A stretch of 64,000 nt of DNA from Intrasporangium oryzae NRRL B-24470 (GTDB lineage: Bacteria; Actinomycetota; Actinomycetes; Actinomycetales; Dermatophilaceae): positions 1-64,000 of the forward strand of contig NZ_AWSA01000008.1 of NCBI RefSeq assembly GCF_000576595.1, in the 5' to 3' direction. The position numbers and the translations under genes were made by a program. Below the pieces are notes generated by a model. It was not told where the DNA came from. It searched no databases and saw only the letters and a program-made list of their open reading frames with translations. Shown piece by piece: positions 1 to 11,781 of the stretch. Numbering within the stretch: the stretch's first letter is position 1; each line of letters starts with the position of its first letter.

Positions 1-798
1 CCCTCCGCGGCTCGGCCGGCCGCGCGACCCATCCCGCCGTCCACCGGGGCACCCGGTGCACGGACCCCTGGAGCGGGCCCAGCGGCATACGGCCCGGGAA
101 ACCCCGAGCAGCGCGGCGCGGTCCCGGGCGAACCTGCGGGGCTCGGCCCCCGCGACGGGCACGGCGAGCCGGCGCCGACGAACGAGGTGGCACCTCGCGA
201 GGGAGACCCGAGGATCGGGCTCGCAATGCGGCGCGCCCTGCTTATCGGGCTCGCCGCCACGTGGCTGGGCGCCCTCGCCACCTGGCCTGCGTATGCCGTG
301 ATGGCGCTCGCCGCATGGTCGGCGGTTGCGCGCGCGACGGACCGCACGGTGACCCGTCTCGTCGTGCGGAGGTATGCCCACGGGCGGCGCCCGAGCGACG
401 TGCCCTGGGCGGTCATCCTCAGCCCGCTCCACCTGCTCATCGGGGCCATCGCGACGGTCGTCAGCATGATCCTGCCGGCCCTCGTCGGGCTCGCGGGCGT
501 CTTCGCCGCCGCCCTGCTCCTGTCCGGGTCCAGCGGCACCGAGGTCAGGCCTGGGGCGCCCATCACGGTCCTCGTCGGCGGGATCCTCGCGCTTCTCATG
601 CTGTGGACGGGCCCCGGCGGCGCGTCGTTGCGACGCGGTTCGCGGTCGATCGTGCGTCGTGTCGTCCCCGACGGGCCCCCCTCCGAGGTCCTCGCGGTCG
701 TGCTGACCGTCGTGGGAATCGCCTTGGCGTACATGGCAATCAGCGGCTCTTCGAGCGTCTCGTGGGCTCCGCTCAGCGGCAACCCCTTCGGCTCTTAG
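1..798 (+). CDS. Membrane protein, C-terminal part (truncated at window edge)
   Basis: This frame is open from the first base, so the true start lies outside the window and about 265 residues of C-terminus are seen. The first 75 or so residues are rich in Pro, Gly and Ala and look like a disordered linker. From the ATG at 226 several hydrophobic stretches follow, including segments around LLIGLAATWLGALATWPAY and LHLLIGAIATVVSMILP, then an Arg-rich loop and a last helix. A Pro-rich linker followed by a multi-pass tail occurs in some actinobacterial Ser/Thr kinases, but no kinase motif is visible here, so function is left open. A start at 187 (GTG) or 226 inside the window cannot be excluded. 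Confidence 0.6.
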   Translation, partial: PSAARPAARPIPPSTGAPGARTPGAGPAAYGPGNPEQRGAVPGEPAGLGPRDGHGEPAPTNEVAPREGDPRIGLAMRRALLIGLAATWLGALATWPAYAVMALAAWSAVARATDRTVTRLVVRRYAHGRRPSDVPWAVILSPLHLLIGAIATVVSMILPALVGLAGVFAAALLLSGSSGTEVRPGAPITVLVGGILALLMLWTGPGGASLRRGSRSIVRRVVPDGPPSEVLAVVLTVVGIALAYMAISGSSSVSWAPLSGNPFGS

Positions 799-1018
799 CG
801 CATCCGAGGCCCCTGATGGGGACGAAGGAAGATCACGAAATGATCTCGACGGTGCTTGTCAGTCGTTGATCCCTCACGTACCGTCGATGATCGGCGGCCA
901 GCACATCAGGCCGGGAGGGTCGACAGGACCCCTCCGGCGGCCGTTGCTCAAGGTCTGGCTTCACACGTGTGGCCATCACAACTCCACATAGCCACCCAGT
1001 ATTGAAACCGGTTCCTGA

Positions 1019-1903
<885 letters not shown>

Positions 1904-1927
1904 CGCTCCTTCCTGACGCCGTGCGTC

Positions 1928-1968
1928 GATCGGCCCCGCCGGACCCTCGTGTTCGGACGGGGCCGATC
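1928..1968 (+). terminator. Hairpin terminator after rpf
   Basis: An 11-base perfect inverted repeat (GATCGGCCCCG and CGGGGCCGATC) with a 19-base loop begins 24 bases after the rpf stop and is followed by CCTTTCCC. There is no clean T-run, which is common in high-GC actinobacterial terminators. Confidence 0.7.
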
Positions 1969-2067
1969 CCTTTCCCGTATGCCGCTCGGCTCCGTTACGC
2001 TTTGCGCGTTCCTCTGGCGGCCTGCTCGGCCGGCCGTCTCGCCAGCCGGCGAGGGGGAGAGGGACGT

Positions 2068-2140
2068 GCTGGCGTGGCGCAATCGGTAGCGCACCTGTCT
2101 TGTAAACAGGTGGTTAGGGGTTCGAGTCCCCTCGCCAGCT
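2068..2140 (+). tRNA. tRNA-Thr (anticodon TGT)
   Basis: A full cloverleaf can be drawn: acceptor GCTGGCG (2068-2074) pairs with CGCCAGC (2133-2139), the D arm contains AATCGGTA, the anticodon stem CCTGT/ACAGG encloses the loop CTTGTAA with anticodon TGT at 2101-2103, and the T arm has GGTTCGAGTCCC. The discriminator is T2140. The CCA end is not encoded. Confidence 0.96.
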
Positions 2141-2266
2141 CCCATCGGCTGGCGACGATCAGTTACCAGGTCACGGCGAGGTACGCGAACACCCTCGTCT
2201 GACAGGTTCCAGGTGCCGCACCACCGGGTGTCGTCGGTGTGGTCGACGGTCCCGTTGTCGACGGAG

Positions 2267-2767
2267 TCAGGCAGCCCCGGCGATTCTGCTGCTCGTACTC
2301 CCCGGGACCCGCGCGGCTGGTCGCTCCGGCGCAAGGGCCGCGGTCAGCTCGAGTGGCGGGCTGTCCGCGACGGCCTGCGCCTGATGGCGTCGGCTGGTTG
2401 CCCGGACCGTCAGCGCTACCGCCGCGGCCACGCAGAGGCCCAGCGGGACGACGACACACACGACCGCGACGAGGGCACCAGCCACCGCAGTGATCGTCCC
2501 GACGGCCGTGACCACCAGGGCCACCGCGGCGGCTGCGCGCAGCGCCACAAAGATGGCAGCCACCGCCATGACGAGCGCCGCGAGCGTGAAGAGCAGAGCG
2601 AACGCGGTCACCACCAGCATCACGGCGAGTGCGACGGCGATGAGGAGTGCGACGAAAGGTGGAAGTGACGACCCGGGCTCGGTCGCGGACTCAGCAATCG
2701 TCGGGTGCAGCCCAAGGAGCTGCACCGTCATGCCACTCGCTCCGAGCTGCGTCACCCTCTCATTCAA
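2267..2767 (-). CDS. Small multi-pass membrane protein, unknown function
   Basis: Reading from ATG 2767 the product is about 166 residues. Residues 35-125 are almost continuously hydrophobic (three to four predicted helices, rich in Val, Ala and Leu) and the last 40 residues are polar, with RATSRRHQ marking a cytoplasmic boundary. Codon third positions are strongly GC in this frame, supporting coding on the minus strand rather than the overlapping plus-strand frames. An in-frame ATG at 2734 is an alternative start. It ends about 125 bases downstream of the convergent tRNA-Thr gene. I recognise no family. Confidence 0.6.
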   Translation of the reverse strand: MNERVTQLGASGMTVQLLGLHPTIAESATEPGSSLPPFVALLIAVALAVMLVVTAFALLFTLAALVMAVAAIFVALRAAAAVALVVTAVGTITAVAGALVAVVCVVVPLGLCVAAAVALTVRATSRRHQAQAVADSPPLELTAALAPERPAARVPGSTSSRIAGAA

Positions 2768-2886
2768 ACCCGAATCCGCGTCTCATGGGGTGATTCCGGA
2801 CACCGAAAGGCGCACGAGCCTGTTGACGGTCGCCTGTGGGACCGGTTCGGTCGCGGTCGGGGCGCCCTGCCTGCGCGTCGGGGTCC

Positions 2887-3046
2887 ACGTCACTGCCCAC
2901 GATTGTTGGGCAGTGACGTAGGGAGTCGCGAGCGGGGTGGTGGCGCTACGCCACTGCTCACGATTGTTGGGCAGTGACGTAGGGGGTCGCGAGCGGGGTG
3001 GTGGCGCTACGTCACTGCCCATGATTGTTGGGCAGTGACGTAGGCG
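2887..3046. repeat. Three tandem 61-bp units, each carrying a hairpin
   Basis: CACTGCCCA (or CACTGCTCA) recurs at 2891, 2952 and 3013, an exact 61-base period. Each copy is followed by a 7-base loop (CGATTGT or TGATTGT) and TGGGCAGTG, giving a strong hairpin; the third copy extends to CTACGTCACTGCCCA and its complement. The units are joined by near-identical GC-rich linkers (GTCGCGAGCGGGGTGGTGGCG). The array fills most of the 351-base gap between the membrane protein and the pip gene; I see no convincing gene there. Confidence 0.9.
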
Positions 3047-3118
3047 CGTCCCAGGGCACCGTCCGGCCCCCGGTCACCGGGTTGGCCGCCGTCCGCTGCC
3101 GGGCCATGGCCGCGGGGC

Positions 3119-4063
3119 CTATCGCCCGAACTGATCCGTCGCGCTCACCAGGAGCCGGTCGGTGACGTCGGCACCGCCGTGGTCCTCGTCCTCGACGACG
3201 TGGAGCGTGGCCAATGGAAGCTGTTGGGCCAGTCGCCACACCACCCCGAGCGGCGAGGCGATGTCGAGCCGTCCACGGACGAACACCGCCGGAATGTCGA
3301 CGATGCGGTCGAGGCGTCCACTGATCCCGTCCATGGGCAGGAAGCCATGGGCCCCGAAGAAGTGCGTCACGAGCCGGGCGAAGCCGAGCCGGAACGTGGC
3401 GTCGGCATAGCGAGGGCTCGGGTTCGGCGGGCCCTGCAGGGTCGCAAGCCGCTCCTCCCAGGCGCACCATCCACGGGCGGCGCGGTCTCTCAGCTCTTCG
3501 TCCTCGCTCATGAGCAGCCGGTTGTACGCCGCAGGCACGTTCCCACCCCGCTCCACGTCGGGCACGAGGGCGAGCAGGTCCGAGAATGCCTCCGGGTAGA
3601 CCTCGCCCATGCTCCACGTGAGCCAGTCCACCTCGTGACGGGTCGTCGTGGTGACGCCCCAGAGCACAAGCTCGCTGACCCGCGAAGGATGCTCGACGGC
3701 ATACGCGAGACCGAGCGTCGAACCCCACGACCCGCCGAAGACGAGCCAACGGTCGATGCCGTGGAGGACCCGAAGGGCCTCGATGTCGGCGATGAGGTGC
3801 TGCGTCGTGATGCTGGACAGGTCGGTGTCCGGGTCGCTCGCCAGTGGACGGCTGCGTCCGCAGCCCCGCTGGTCGAAGAGCGTCACGCAGTAGCGGTCCG
3901 AGTCGAAGAAGGTCCGCCACCAGGGCGTGGCCCCTGATCCAGGGCCGCCGTGGAGCACGACGGCAGGCTTCCCGGAGGGGTTGCCGACGCGTTCCCAGAA
4001 GACGGAGTGGCTGCCTGTCTCCAGCACCCCGGAGTCGAACGGCTCGGAGACGGGATAGCGCAT
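3119..4063 (-). CDS. pip: Proline iminopeptidase (alpha/beta hydrolase, S33)
   Basis: This 314-residue cytoplasmic enzyme removes N-terminal proline from peptides. It has the oxyanion-loop HGGPG (38-42), the DQRGCGRS segment typical of the S33 family, the nucleophile elbow GGSWGS with Ser112, and late Asp and His residues in GRLDIASP and EDEDHGG that complete the triad. Length matches family members. The reading frame stays open far upstream, opposite the helR gene, but homology starts at MRYPVSEPFD, so ATG 4063 was taken. It is divergent from helR with about 200 bases between them. Confidence 0.93.
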   Translation of the reverse strand: MRYPVSEPFDSGVLETGSHSVFWERVGNPSGKPAVVLHGGPGSGATPWWRTFFDSDRYCVTLFDQRGCGRSRPLASDPDTDLSSITTQHLIADIEALRVLHGIDRWLVFGGSWGSTLGLAYAVEHPSRVSELVLWGVTTTTRHEVDWLTWSMGEVYPEAFSDLLALVPDVERGGNVPAAYNRLLMSEDEELRDRAARGWCAWEERLATLQGPPNPSPRYADATFRLGFARLVTHFFGAHGFLPMDGISGRLDRIVDIPAVFVRGRLDIASPLGVVWRLAQQLPLATLHVVEDEDHGGADVTDRLLVSATDQFGR

Positions 4064-4186
4064 CCGGTCAGTATGCCGTCGGGTTGCTGGACGGAGTGGG
4101 CGTCGCGGCTCGAACTCTGCGCGTCGGCCAGCAGACAGGTGGGGAGGGGAGCATCGCTCTCCTCCATTTCCAACATATAGCGCAGT

Positions 4187-4209
4187 GGGGGCCTTGCGGC
4201 AAGGCCCCC
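4187..4209 (+). promoter_or_regulatory. Rifamycin-associated element (RAE) upstream of helR
   Basis: A 23-base inverted repeat reads GGGGGCCTTGC then GGCAAGGCCCCC, centred on TTGCGGCAA. It matches the known 19-20 base RAE found before rifamycin-inducible resistance genes (rph, arr, helR) in actinomycetes. It lies 55 bases before the helR start; a possible -10 element (CATATAG, 4174-4180) lies just upstream of it. Confidence 0.85.
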
Positions 4210-4264
4210 ACCGTGGCGCAGAATCGTCGGCCTGAACTGGGAACGGCAGCGACGGGGGACAGGC

Positions 4265-6493
4265 ATGGGAACACGTGCAGATGCAGACGGTGGCGTCGAG
4301 GGTGGGCGCCTGGACACCGCGACCACCAGCGCCTTCGACCTCCCCGAGCGCCTCGCGCCCAAGGCTGACCCGGCGCTCATCGCCGCGGACGAGGAGCACT
4401 TCGTCGCGATCGCGGAGACCATCGAGGAGACGCTCGCCGACCTGTCCTACCGGCTCGACGTCGCGCGGAAGGCGGCCGCGGGCAGGGGGCAGGCGGCGAT
4501 GGACCGCGACCTGGAGGTCCATCGGCTCACCGCTCGCCTGCGGACCCTGCGTCGCTTCGGCCTCGACCTCTGTCTCGGACGCATCGTCGGCGCGGACGGC
4601 GGCGAGCCCGTCTACATCGGACGACTCGGCCTCACCGACGCCACCGGTCGCCGACTCCTGCTCGACTGGCGCTCGCCCGCGGCCGAGCCGTTCTTCGGTG
4701 CGACCCACGCCAACCCGATGGGACTGTCGAGCCGGCGGCGCTACCGCTGGACCCGAGGCCGGGTCACCGACTACTGGGACGAGGTGTTCTCGCCGGACGG
4801 GGTCGACCACCATGCTGCGCTGGACGACCAGTCGGCGTTCATCGCGAGCCTCGGCAGCAACCGGTCGGATCGGATGCGGGATGTCCTCGGCACCATCCAG
4901 GCCGACCAGGACGCCATCATCCGTGCCGGATCGCGCGGAGCGCTCGTCGTCGACGGGGGCCCAGGCACCGGCAAGACGGTCGTCGCGCTGCACCGCACGG
5001 CATACCTGCTCTACTCCGACCCGCGCCTCGGGCACCGTCGGGGCGGCGTGCTGTTCGTCGGTCCGCACCAGCCCTACCTGGCCTACGTCTCCGACGTCCT
5101 GCCCAGCCTCGGCGAGGAGGGCGTGCAGACGTGCACGCTGCGCGACCTCGTCCCCGAAGGAGCCGCGGCGGTGACCGAGGCCGACCCCGAGGTGGCCCGG
5201 CTCAAGGCGTCGGTGGACCTCGTCCGGGCGATCGAGCCGGCTGTCGCGCTGTACGAGGAGCCACCCCGCGAGGGGATGTCGGTCACCACCCCGTGGGACG
5301 AGGTCTGGCTGAGCAGCGACGACTGGGCGGACGCGTTCGCGGCCGGCGCCAACATGCCACACAACGAGGCGCGCGAGGACATCTGGGAGGCCCTCCTCGG
5401 CATCCTCGTCGAGCGGCACGGTCTCGAGGGGAGGTTCGACGACGACGGCATGGACGTCGAGCAGGAGGCGACGCCCGAGCAGGTCCTCCGGGCCCTCCAG
5501 CGCAACCGCGAGCTGCGGGCGGCCTTCGACCGGGCCTGGCCGGTCCTCGAGGCGACCGACCTCGTCGGCGACCTGTGGTCCGTCCCCGCCTACCTGCGCC
5601 GGTGCGCCCCCGGGCTCGCCGTCGAGGACGTCCGCCGCCTCCAGCGCCCGGACCCGAGCGCCTGGACCGTGTCCGACCTGCCTCTCCTCGACGCGGCGCG
5701 GCTCCGGCTCGGCGACCCCGAGGCGTCCCGGCGCAGGCGCGAGCGGGACGCGGTCCTCGCTGCCGAGCGCGAGGAGATGGAGGCGGTGGTCGCCCACCTG
5801 GTCGAGACCGACGACTCCGAGATGCACGTCATGTCGATGCTCCGCGGCCAGGACCTGCGAGGCGCGCTCGTGAGCGAGGACCCCGGCGCGGGCCGCGACC
5901 CGGACTCGCTGGCGGGGCCGTTCGCCCACGTGGTCGTGGACGAGGCCCAGGAGCTCACCGATGCCGAGTGGCACATGGTGCTGAGCCGCTGCCCCTCCCG
6001 CAGCCTCACCATTGTCGGCGACCGCGCCCAGGCCCGGCACGGGTTCACCGAGTCGTGGAAGGAACGCCTCGAGCGGGTCGGTCTCGACCGCCTCGAGCTG
6101 GCCTCCCTGAGCATCAACTACCGGACGCCGGAGGAGGTCATGGCGGAGGCCGAGCCGGTCATCCGGGCCGCCCTGCCGGAGGCCAACGTCCCGACCTCCA
6201 TCCGCGAGAGCGGCCTGCCCGTCGTGCACGGGTCGACGGCCGACCGCGCCTCGATCCTCGACACGTGGCTCGCTGCACACGCAGACGGGATCGCTTGTGT
6301 CATCGGGGATCCCACGTTCACTGGGACCTCCCGTGTCCGCTCGCTGACCCCTGAGCTGGCGAAGGGACTCGAGTTCGACCTCGTCGTCCTCGTCGACCCA
6401 GAGGGCCTCGGCACGGGCATCGAAGGCGCGGTCGACCGCTATGTCGCGATGACCAGGGCGACCCAGCAGCTCGTCATCCTGACGATCTCCTGA
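4265..6493 (+). CDS. helR: HelR/HelD-like RNA polymerase recycling motor ATPase
   Basis: The 742-residue protein is a superfamily 1 helicase-like ATPase that removes stalled or inhibitor-bound RNA polymerase from DNA; HelR members confer rifamycin tolerance. Visible motifs are the N-terminal charged coiled region, Walker A GGPGTGKT (about 231-238), Walker B VVVDEAQE (about 558-565), SINYRTPEEV, and the C-terminal GLEFDLVVL and YVAMTRATQQL motifs. The middle section lacks ordinary UvrD domain 2A features, as in HelD proteins. Length (about 740) fits HelR. Start ATG 4265 follows GGGGGACAGG. A rifamycin-associated element upstream strongly supports the HelR assignment and rifamycin induction. 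Confidence 0.9.
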   Translation: MGTRADADGGVEGGRLDTATTSAFDLPERLAPKADPALIAADEEHFVAIAETIEETLADLSYRLDVARKAAAGRGQAAMDRDLEVHRLTARLRTLRRFGLDLCLGRIVGADGGEPVYIGRLGLTDATGRRLLLDWRSPAAEPFFGATHANPMGLSSRRRYRWTRGRVTDYWDEVFSPDGVDHHAALDDQSAFIASLGSNRSDRMRDVLGTIQADQDAIIRAGSRGALVVDGGPGTGKTVVALHRTAYLLYSDPRLGHRRGGVLFVGPHQPYLAYVSDVLPSLGEEGVQTCTLRDLVPEGAAAVTEADPEVARLKASVDLVRAIEPAVALYEEPPREGMSVTTPWDEVWLSSDDWADAFAAGANMPHNEAREDIWEALLGILVERHGLEGRFDDDGMDVEQEATPEQVLRALQRNRELRAAFDRAWPVLEATDLVGDLWSVPAYLRRCAPGLAVEDVRRLQRPDPSAWTVSDLPLLDAARLRLGDPEASRRRRERDAVLAAEREEMEAVVAHLVETDDSEMHVMSMLRGQDLRGALVSEDPGAGRDPDSLAGPFAHVVVDEAQELTDAEWHMVLSRCPSRSLTIVGDRAQARHGFTESWKERLERVGLDRLELASLSINYRTPEEVMAEAEPVIRAALPEANVPTSIRESGLPVVHGSTADRASILDTWLAAHADGIACVIGDPTFTGTSRVRSLTPELAKGLEFDLVVLVDPEGLGTGIEGAVDRYVAMTRATQQLVILTIS

Positions 6494-6528
6494 GGCTCCC
6501 GCTCCGGCCGGCTCCGGCCGGCTCCGGA

Positions 6529-7035
6529 TCAGGAGCAGGTCACGTTCATCTTCTCGACGGTCACGATCGGGTTGATCGGGTCGATCGCGTTGTAGCCGAC
6601 GTGGAAGACCTGGTGGCCGGTCTCGTAGTGGGTCACCCCGTCACCGTCGACGGCCGAGAGCTTGAATGTGGCGGTGAACGTGTCGTTGCTGTTCTTCTCG
6701 TTGACGTTGAAGTTGCCCCACACGGTGACGCGCCCGCTGAACGTCAGGCCCGACGACGGCTGGAGGAACGATCCGGTCCCCTCCGTGGTGAACGTCCCCC
6801 AGACCTCGTCGCCCGCCGGGAAGTACGTCTCGTGGAACACCGAGTTGCCGGTGATCGTCGGCGTGATCAGCTCGTTGGTGCAGAAGTCCGTGTCCCCCTG
6901 CTCGGTCCACGTGCCGTGCTGGTGCTCCGTCATCGTGACCGTGTGGTCGCCCCCTGCCGCAAGCGCCGGAACCGCCTGCAGCGCAAGCAGACCCGAGCCA
7001 GCCATGACCATTCCGATCGCAGTCCGAACCTTCAT
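6529..7035 (-). CDS. Secreted protein of unknown function
   Basis: From ATG 7035 (chosen because GGGAGG sits 8 bases upstream; ATG 7041 would be too close) the product has 168 residues. A signal peptide, MKVRTAIGMVMAGSGLLALQ, ends near VPALAAGG. The mature part is rich in Thr, Asn and aromatic residues, has few Lys or Arg, and contains two Cys (FCTNE and the C-terminal VTCS) that could form a disulfide. It resembles small secreted beta-rich proteins of Actinobacteria. No catalytic motif is seen. It is convergent with helR across 35 bases containing short CTCCGGCCGG repeats. Confidence 0.8.
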   Translation of the reverse strand: MKVRTAIGMVMAGSGLLALQAVPALAAGGDHTVTMTEHQHGTWTEQGDTDFCTNELITPTITGNSVFHETYFPAGDEVWGTFTTEGTGSFLQPSSGLTFSGRVTVWGNFNVNEKNSNDTFTATFKLSAVDGDGVTHYETGHQVFHVGYNAIDPINPIVTVEKMNVTCS

Positions 7036-7267
7036 GTGCATTCCCTCCCTGTTTGACAGTGCCTCCCCAGGCACTGGAGTGGCGAACGGCCACCTCTGCA
7101 CGAGAGGCGCGTTCGCCCGGACCTGATACGAGGTCCGTGGTTCTCTGCGAGAACTCCAAGACTTCTCTCAGGATCTGTCGGCCGTTCGCCACACCCGCTC
7201 ACGCCTCCGCGCCATGATGGGACTGTTGTGCAGGTCTCAGGAGCTCATCACGCCCTCGGAGGTACCC

Positions 7268-7714
7268 GTGCAAGACAGAACTCGCAGCATCTCCGTCATC
7301 GCCTGGATCGTCATCGTCGTCGGTGCGGTCATGCTCGTCGCCGGCGGCATCACGTGGTTCACCGTCCAGAAGCAGCTCGCGGACGAGAAGATCACGGTGT
7401 CCAAGGACGCCGACATGTTCGCCGGCCAGCCCGTCAACGGGCCGCTCACGGCATACGCCGAAGCCAACGTCATCGAGAAGCACGCCCTCGAGGCGAGCGG
7501 AGGCAAGACGTATGCCGAGATGGCGCAGGACGACCCCAAGCGCCAGACCGTCATGACCGCCTCGTTCCTCCGCGCGTCGCTCTTCACGTCGGTCGTGGCC
7601 TTCGGTGTCGCGCTCATGGCGGCCGGCCTGGGCCTCGTCCTCATCCTGATCGGGGTGGCCCTGCTCGCCGTGCGCCGGGCCCTGAGGTCGGAGGTGCGGC
7701 CAGCGGGACCCTGA
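7268..7714 (+). CDS. Conserved two-helix membrane protein (often misnamed LigA dioxygenase)
   Basis: The 148-residue product starts at GTG 7268, which has GGAGGT five bases upstream. It has a TM helix near residues 9-30 (VIAWIVIVVGAVMLVAGGI), an extracytoplasmic loop of about 70 residues with KITVSKDADMFAG and KTYAEM, then a second TM region near 105-138. This pattern is conserved across Actinobacteria and is frequently labelled aromatic ring-opening dioxygenase LigA in databases, a label not supported by any catalytic feature. Function is unknown. Its stop lies 4 bases from the convergent DUF72 gene. Confidence 0.85.
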   Translation: MQDRTRSISVIAWIVIVVGAVMLVAGGITWFTVQKQLADEKITVSKDADMFAGQPVNGPLTAYAEANVIEKHALEASGGKTYAEMAQDDPKRQTVMTASFLRASLFTSVVAFGVALMAAGLGLVLILIGVALLAVRRALRSEVRPAGP

Positions 7715-7718
7715 GTCG

Positions 7719-8537
7719 TCAGTCCCGGAGGCGTTCGAGGAGGGCGACCGCGTCGTGCGGCGCCCGGCCCTTCGCGTCGTTGTCGAAGTAGACGTGGACG
7801 TCGTGTCCCTCCGACGCCCACTGCCGGCACTGGTCCGCCCACCGGTCGAGCGACCGCGGCGTGTAGCCGCTCGCGTAGAGCTCGGTCTCGCCGTGGAGGC
7901 GGACGTACCGAAAGTCGCTCGTCGCGTCGTGCAGCTGCGGCCATCGCCCTGCACTGTCGGCGATGACCGTGCAGACGTCGTATGCCGCGAGCAGCGCTCG
8001 GGCGTCGGCCGTGTCGTAGCTGGGGTGGCGGGGTTCAAGGGCGTGCCGCACCGGCACGTCCACCTCGCACGTCGTGAGGGCCCGGTCCTCGGGCACCTTG
8101 TCGTCATGCCGGGCGGCGAGGGCAGCAGCCTCGCCGGTCGTGCGCGGGAGCAGGGCCAGGAACGACTCCACCCGCTCCCGGTCGAAGACGAGGCGCTCGG
8201 GCAGCTGCCACAGGATCGGCCCGAGCTGCGGCCCGAGGCCGAGAACGCCCGAGGCGAAGAAGTTCGCCACGGCTGACTCCACCCCGACGAGCTGGCGCAT
8301 GTGGGTGATGAACCGGCCGCCCTTGACCGCGAACACGAGGGAGGGCGGCACGGCTGCCCGCCACGTGGCATACGACGTGGGCCGCTGGAGGGAGTAGAAC
8401 GACCCGTTTATCTCGATCGCGGTCATCCGCTCCGCGGCATACGTCAGCTCGAGACGTTGCGGCAGGCCGCGCGGGTAGAAGTCGCCCCGCCACGACGGGT
8501 AGCGCCACCCGGACACGCCGACGAAGTAGGGGCCCAC
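7719..8537 (-). CDS. DUF72 domain protein
   Basis: The 272-residue product carries the DUF72 (YecE-like, TIM-barrel-like) signature: GVSGWRYPSWRGDFYP at the N-terminus, EINGSFYSLQ, FAVKGGRFITH, and late FRYVRLHGETELY and HVYFDNDAKGRAPHDA. The biochemical role of this family is not established. The start is taken at GTG 8537 because homology begins at once; the frame remains open far upstream opposite the histidine kinase gene, but that is a shadow. It is divergent from the histidine kinase gene. Confidence 0.88.
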   Translation of the reverse strand: MGPYFVGVSGWRYPSWRGDFYPRGLPQRLELTYAAERMTAIEINGSFYSLQRPTSYATWRAAVPPSLVFAVKGGRFITHMRQLVGVESAVANFFASGVLGLGPQLGPILWQLPERLVFDRERVESFLALLPRTTGEAAALAARHDDKVPEDRALTTCEVDVPVRHALEPRHPSYDTADARALLAAYDVCTVIADSAGRWPQLHDATSDFRYVRLHGETELYASGYTPRSLDRWADQCRQWASEGHDVHVYFDNDAKGRAPHDAVALLERLRD

Positions 8538-8618
8538 CCGGTCGACCGTAGCGCGAGGCGGGCGGTGCGGCTTCGCCCGAACCGCGCCCGAACGCCGCGA
8601 TCTCGGAGGACACTGCTG

Positions 8619-11346
<2,728 letters not shown>

Positions 11347-11354
<8 letters not shown>

Positions 11355-11781
11355 GTCCTCCGCGAAGGCACGCCCGCCCGAGGCGCGCCAGCCTGTTGTC
11401 CTCCTCGTCGAGGACAACCCGCGCAACCTCAAGCTGGCCCACGACGTCCTCGAGCACGCCGGCTTCTCCGTCCACGTGGCCGTCACGGGTGAGGAGGCTG
11501 TCGCGCTCGCTGCGAGCGTGCGTCCCGATCTCGTGCTCATGGACATCCAGCTCCCGGGGATCGATGGCTACGAGGCCCTCGCGCAGATCCGGCAGGACAG
11601 CCGGAGCGCTGACGTCCCGGTCGTCGCCCTCACGGCCTTCGCGATGCGCCGCGACCGCGAGAAGGCGATCGACGCCGGGTTCGACGGCTACCTCGAGAAG
11701 CCGATCAGCGTTCGCGACTTCCCTGCCCAGGTTCGGCAGTACCTGAGGAGCGCAGCGCCGGGAACGGGGAGCGGCTCATGA
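11347..11781 (+). CDS. Single-domain response regulator (DivK/CheY-like)
   Basis: The 144-residue product is a stand-alone receiver domain with acidic pocket VEDN, phospho-acceptor Asp66 (LMDIQLPGIDG), conserved Thr in LTAFAM and Lys in YLEKPI. It has no output domain. ATG 11347 overlaps the kinase stop by 8 bases, and its own stop overlaps the following start by 4, so it is translationally coupled to both. It probably shuttles phosphate between the hybrid kinase and the REC-cyclase encoded next; this is inferred from context. Confidence 0.92.

Noticed and set aside
2783..3022. Open frame encoding peptides such as PNNREQW from the hairpin array
   Set aside because: It is made of the 61-bp DNA repeats and has no ribosome site or conserved look; a non-coding array explains it better.
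3119..6280. A 1053-codon open frame on the minus strand covering pip and the whole complement of helR
   Set aside because: Only the last 314 codons show protein homology (pip). The rest mirrors helR, which has strong motifs; GC-rich genes commonly leave long open antisense frames.
7268..7714. Aromatic ring-opening dioxygenase LigA
   Set aside because: That name is often attached to this family, but the protein is a 148-residue two-helix membrane protein with no dioxygenase metal ligands.
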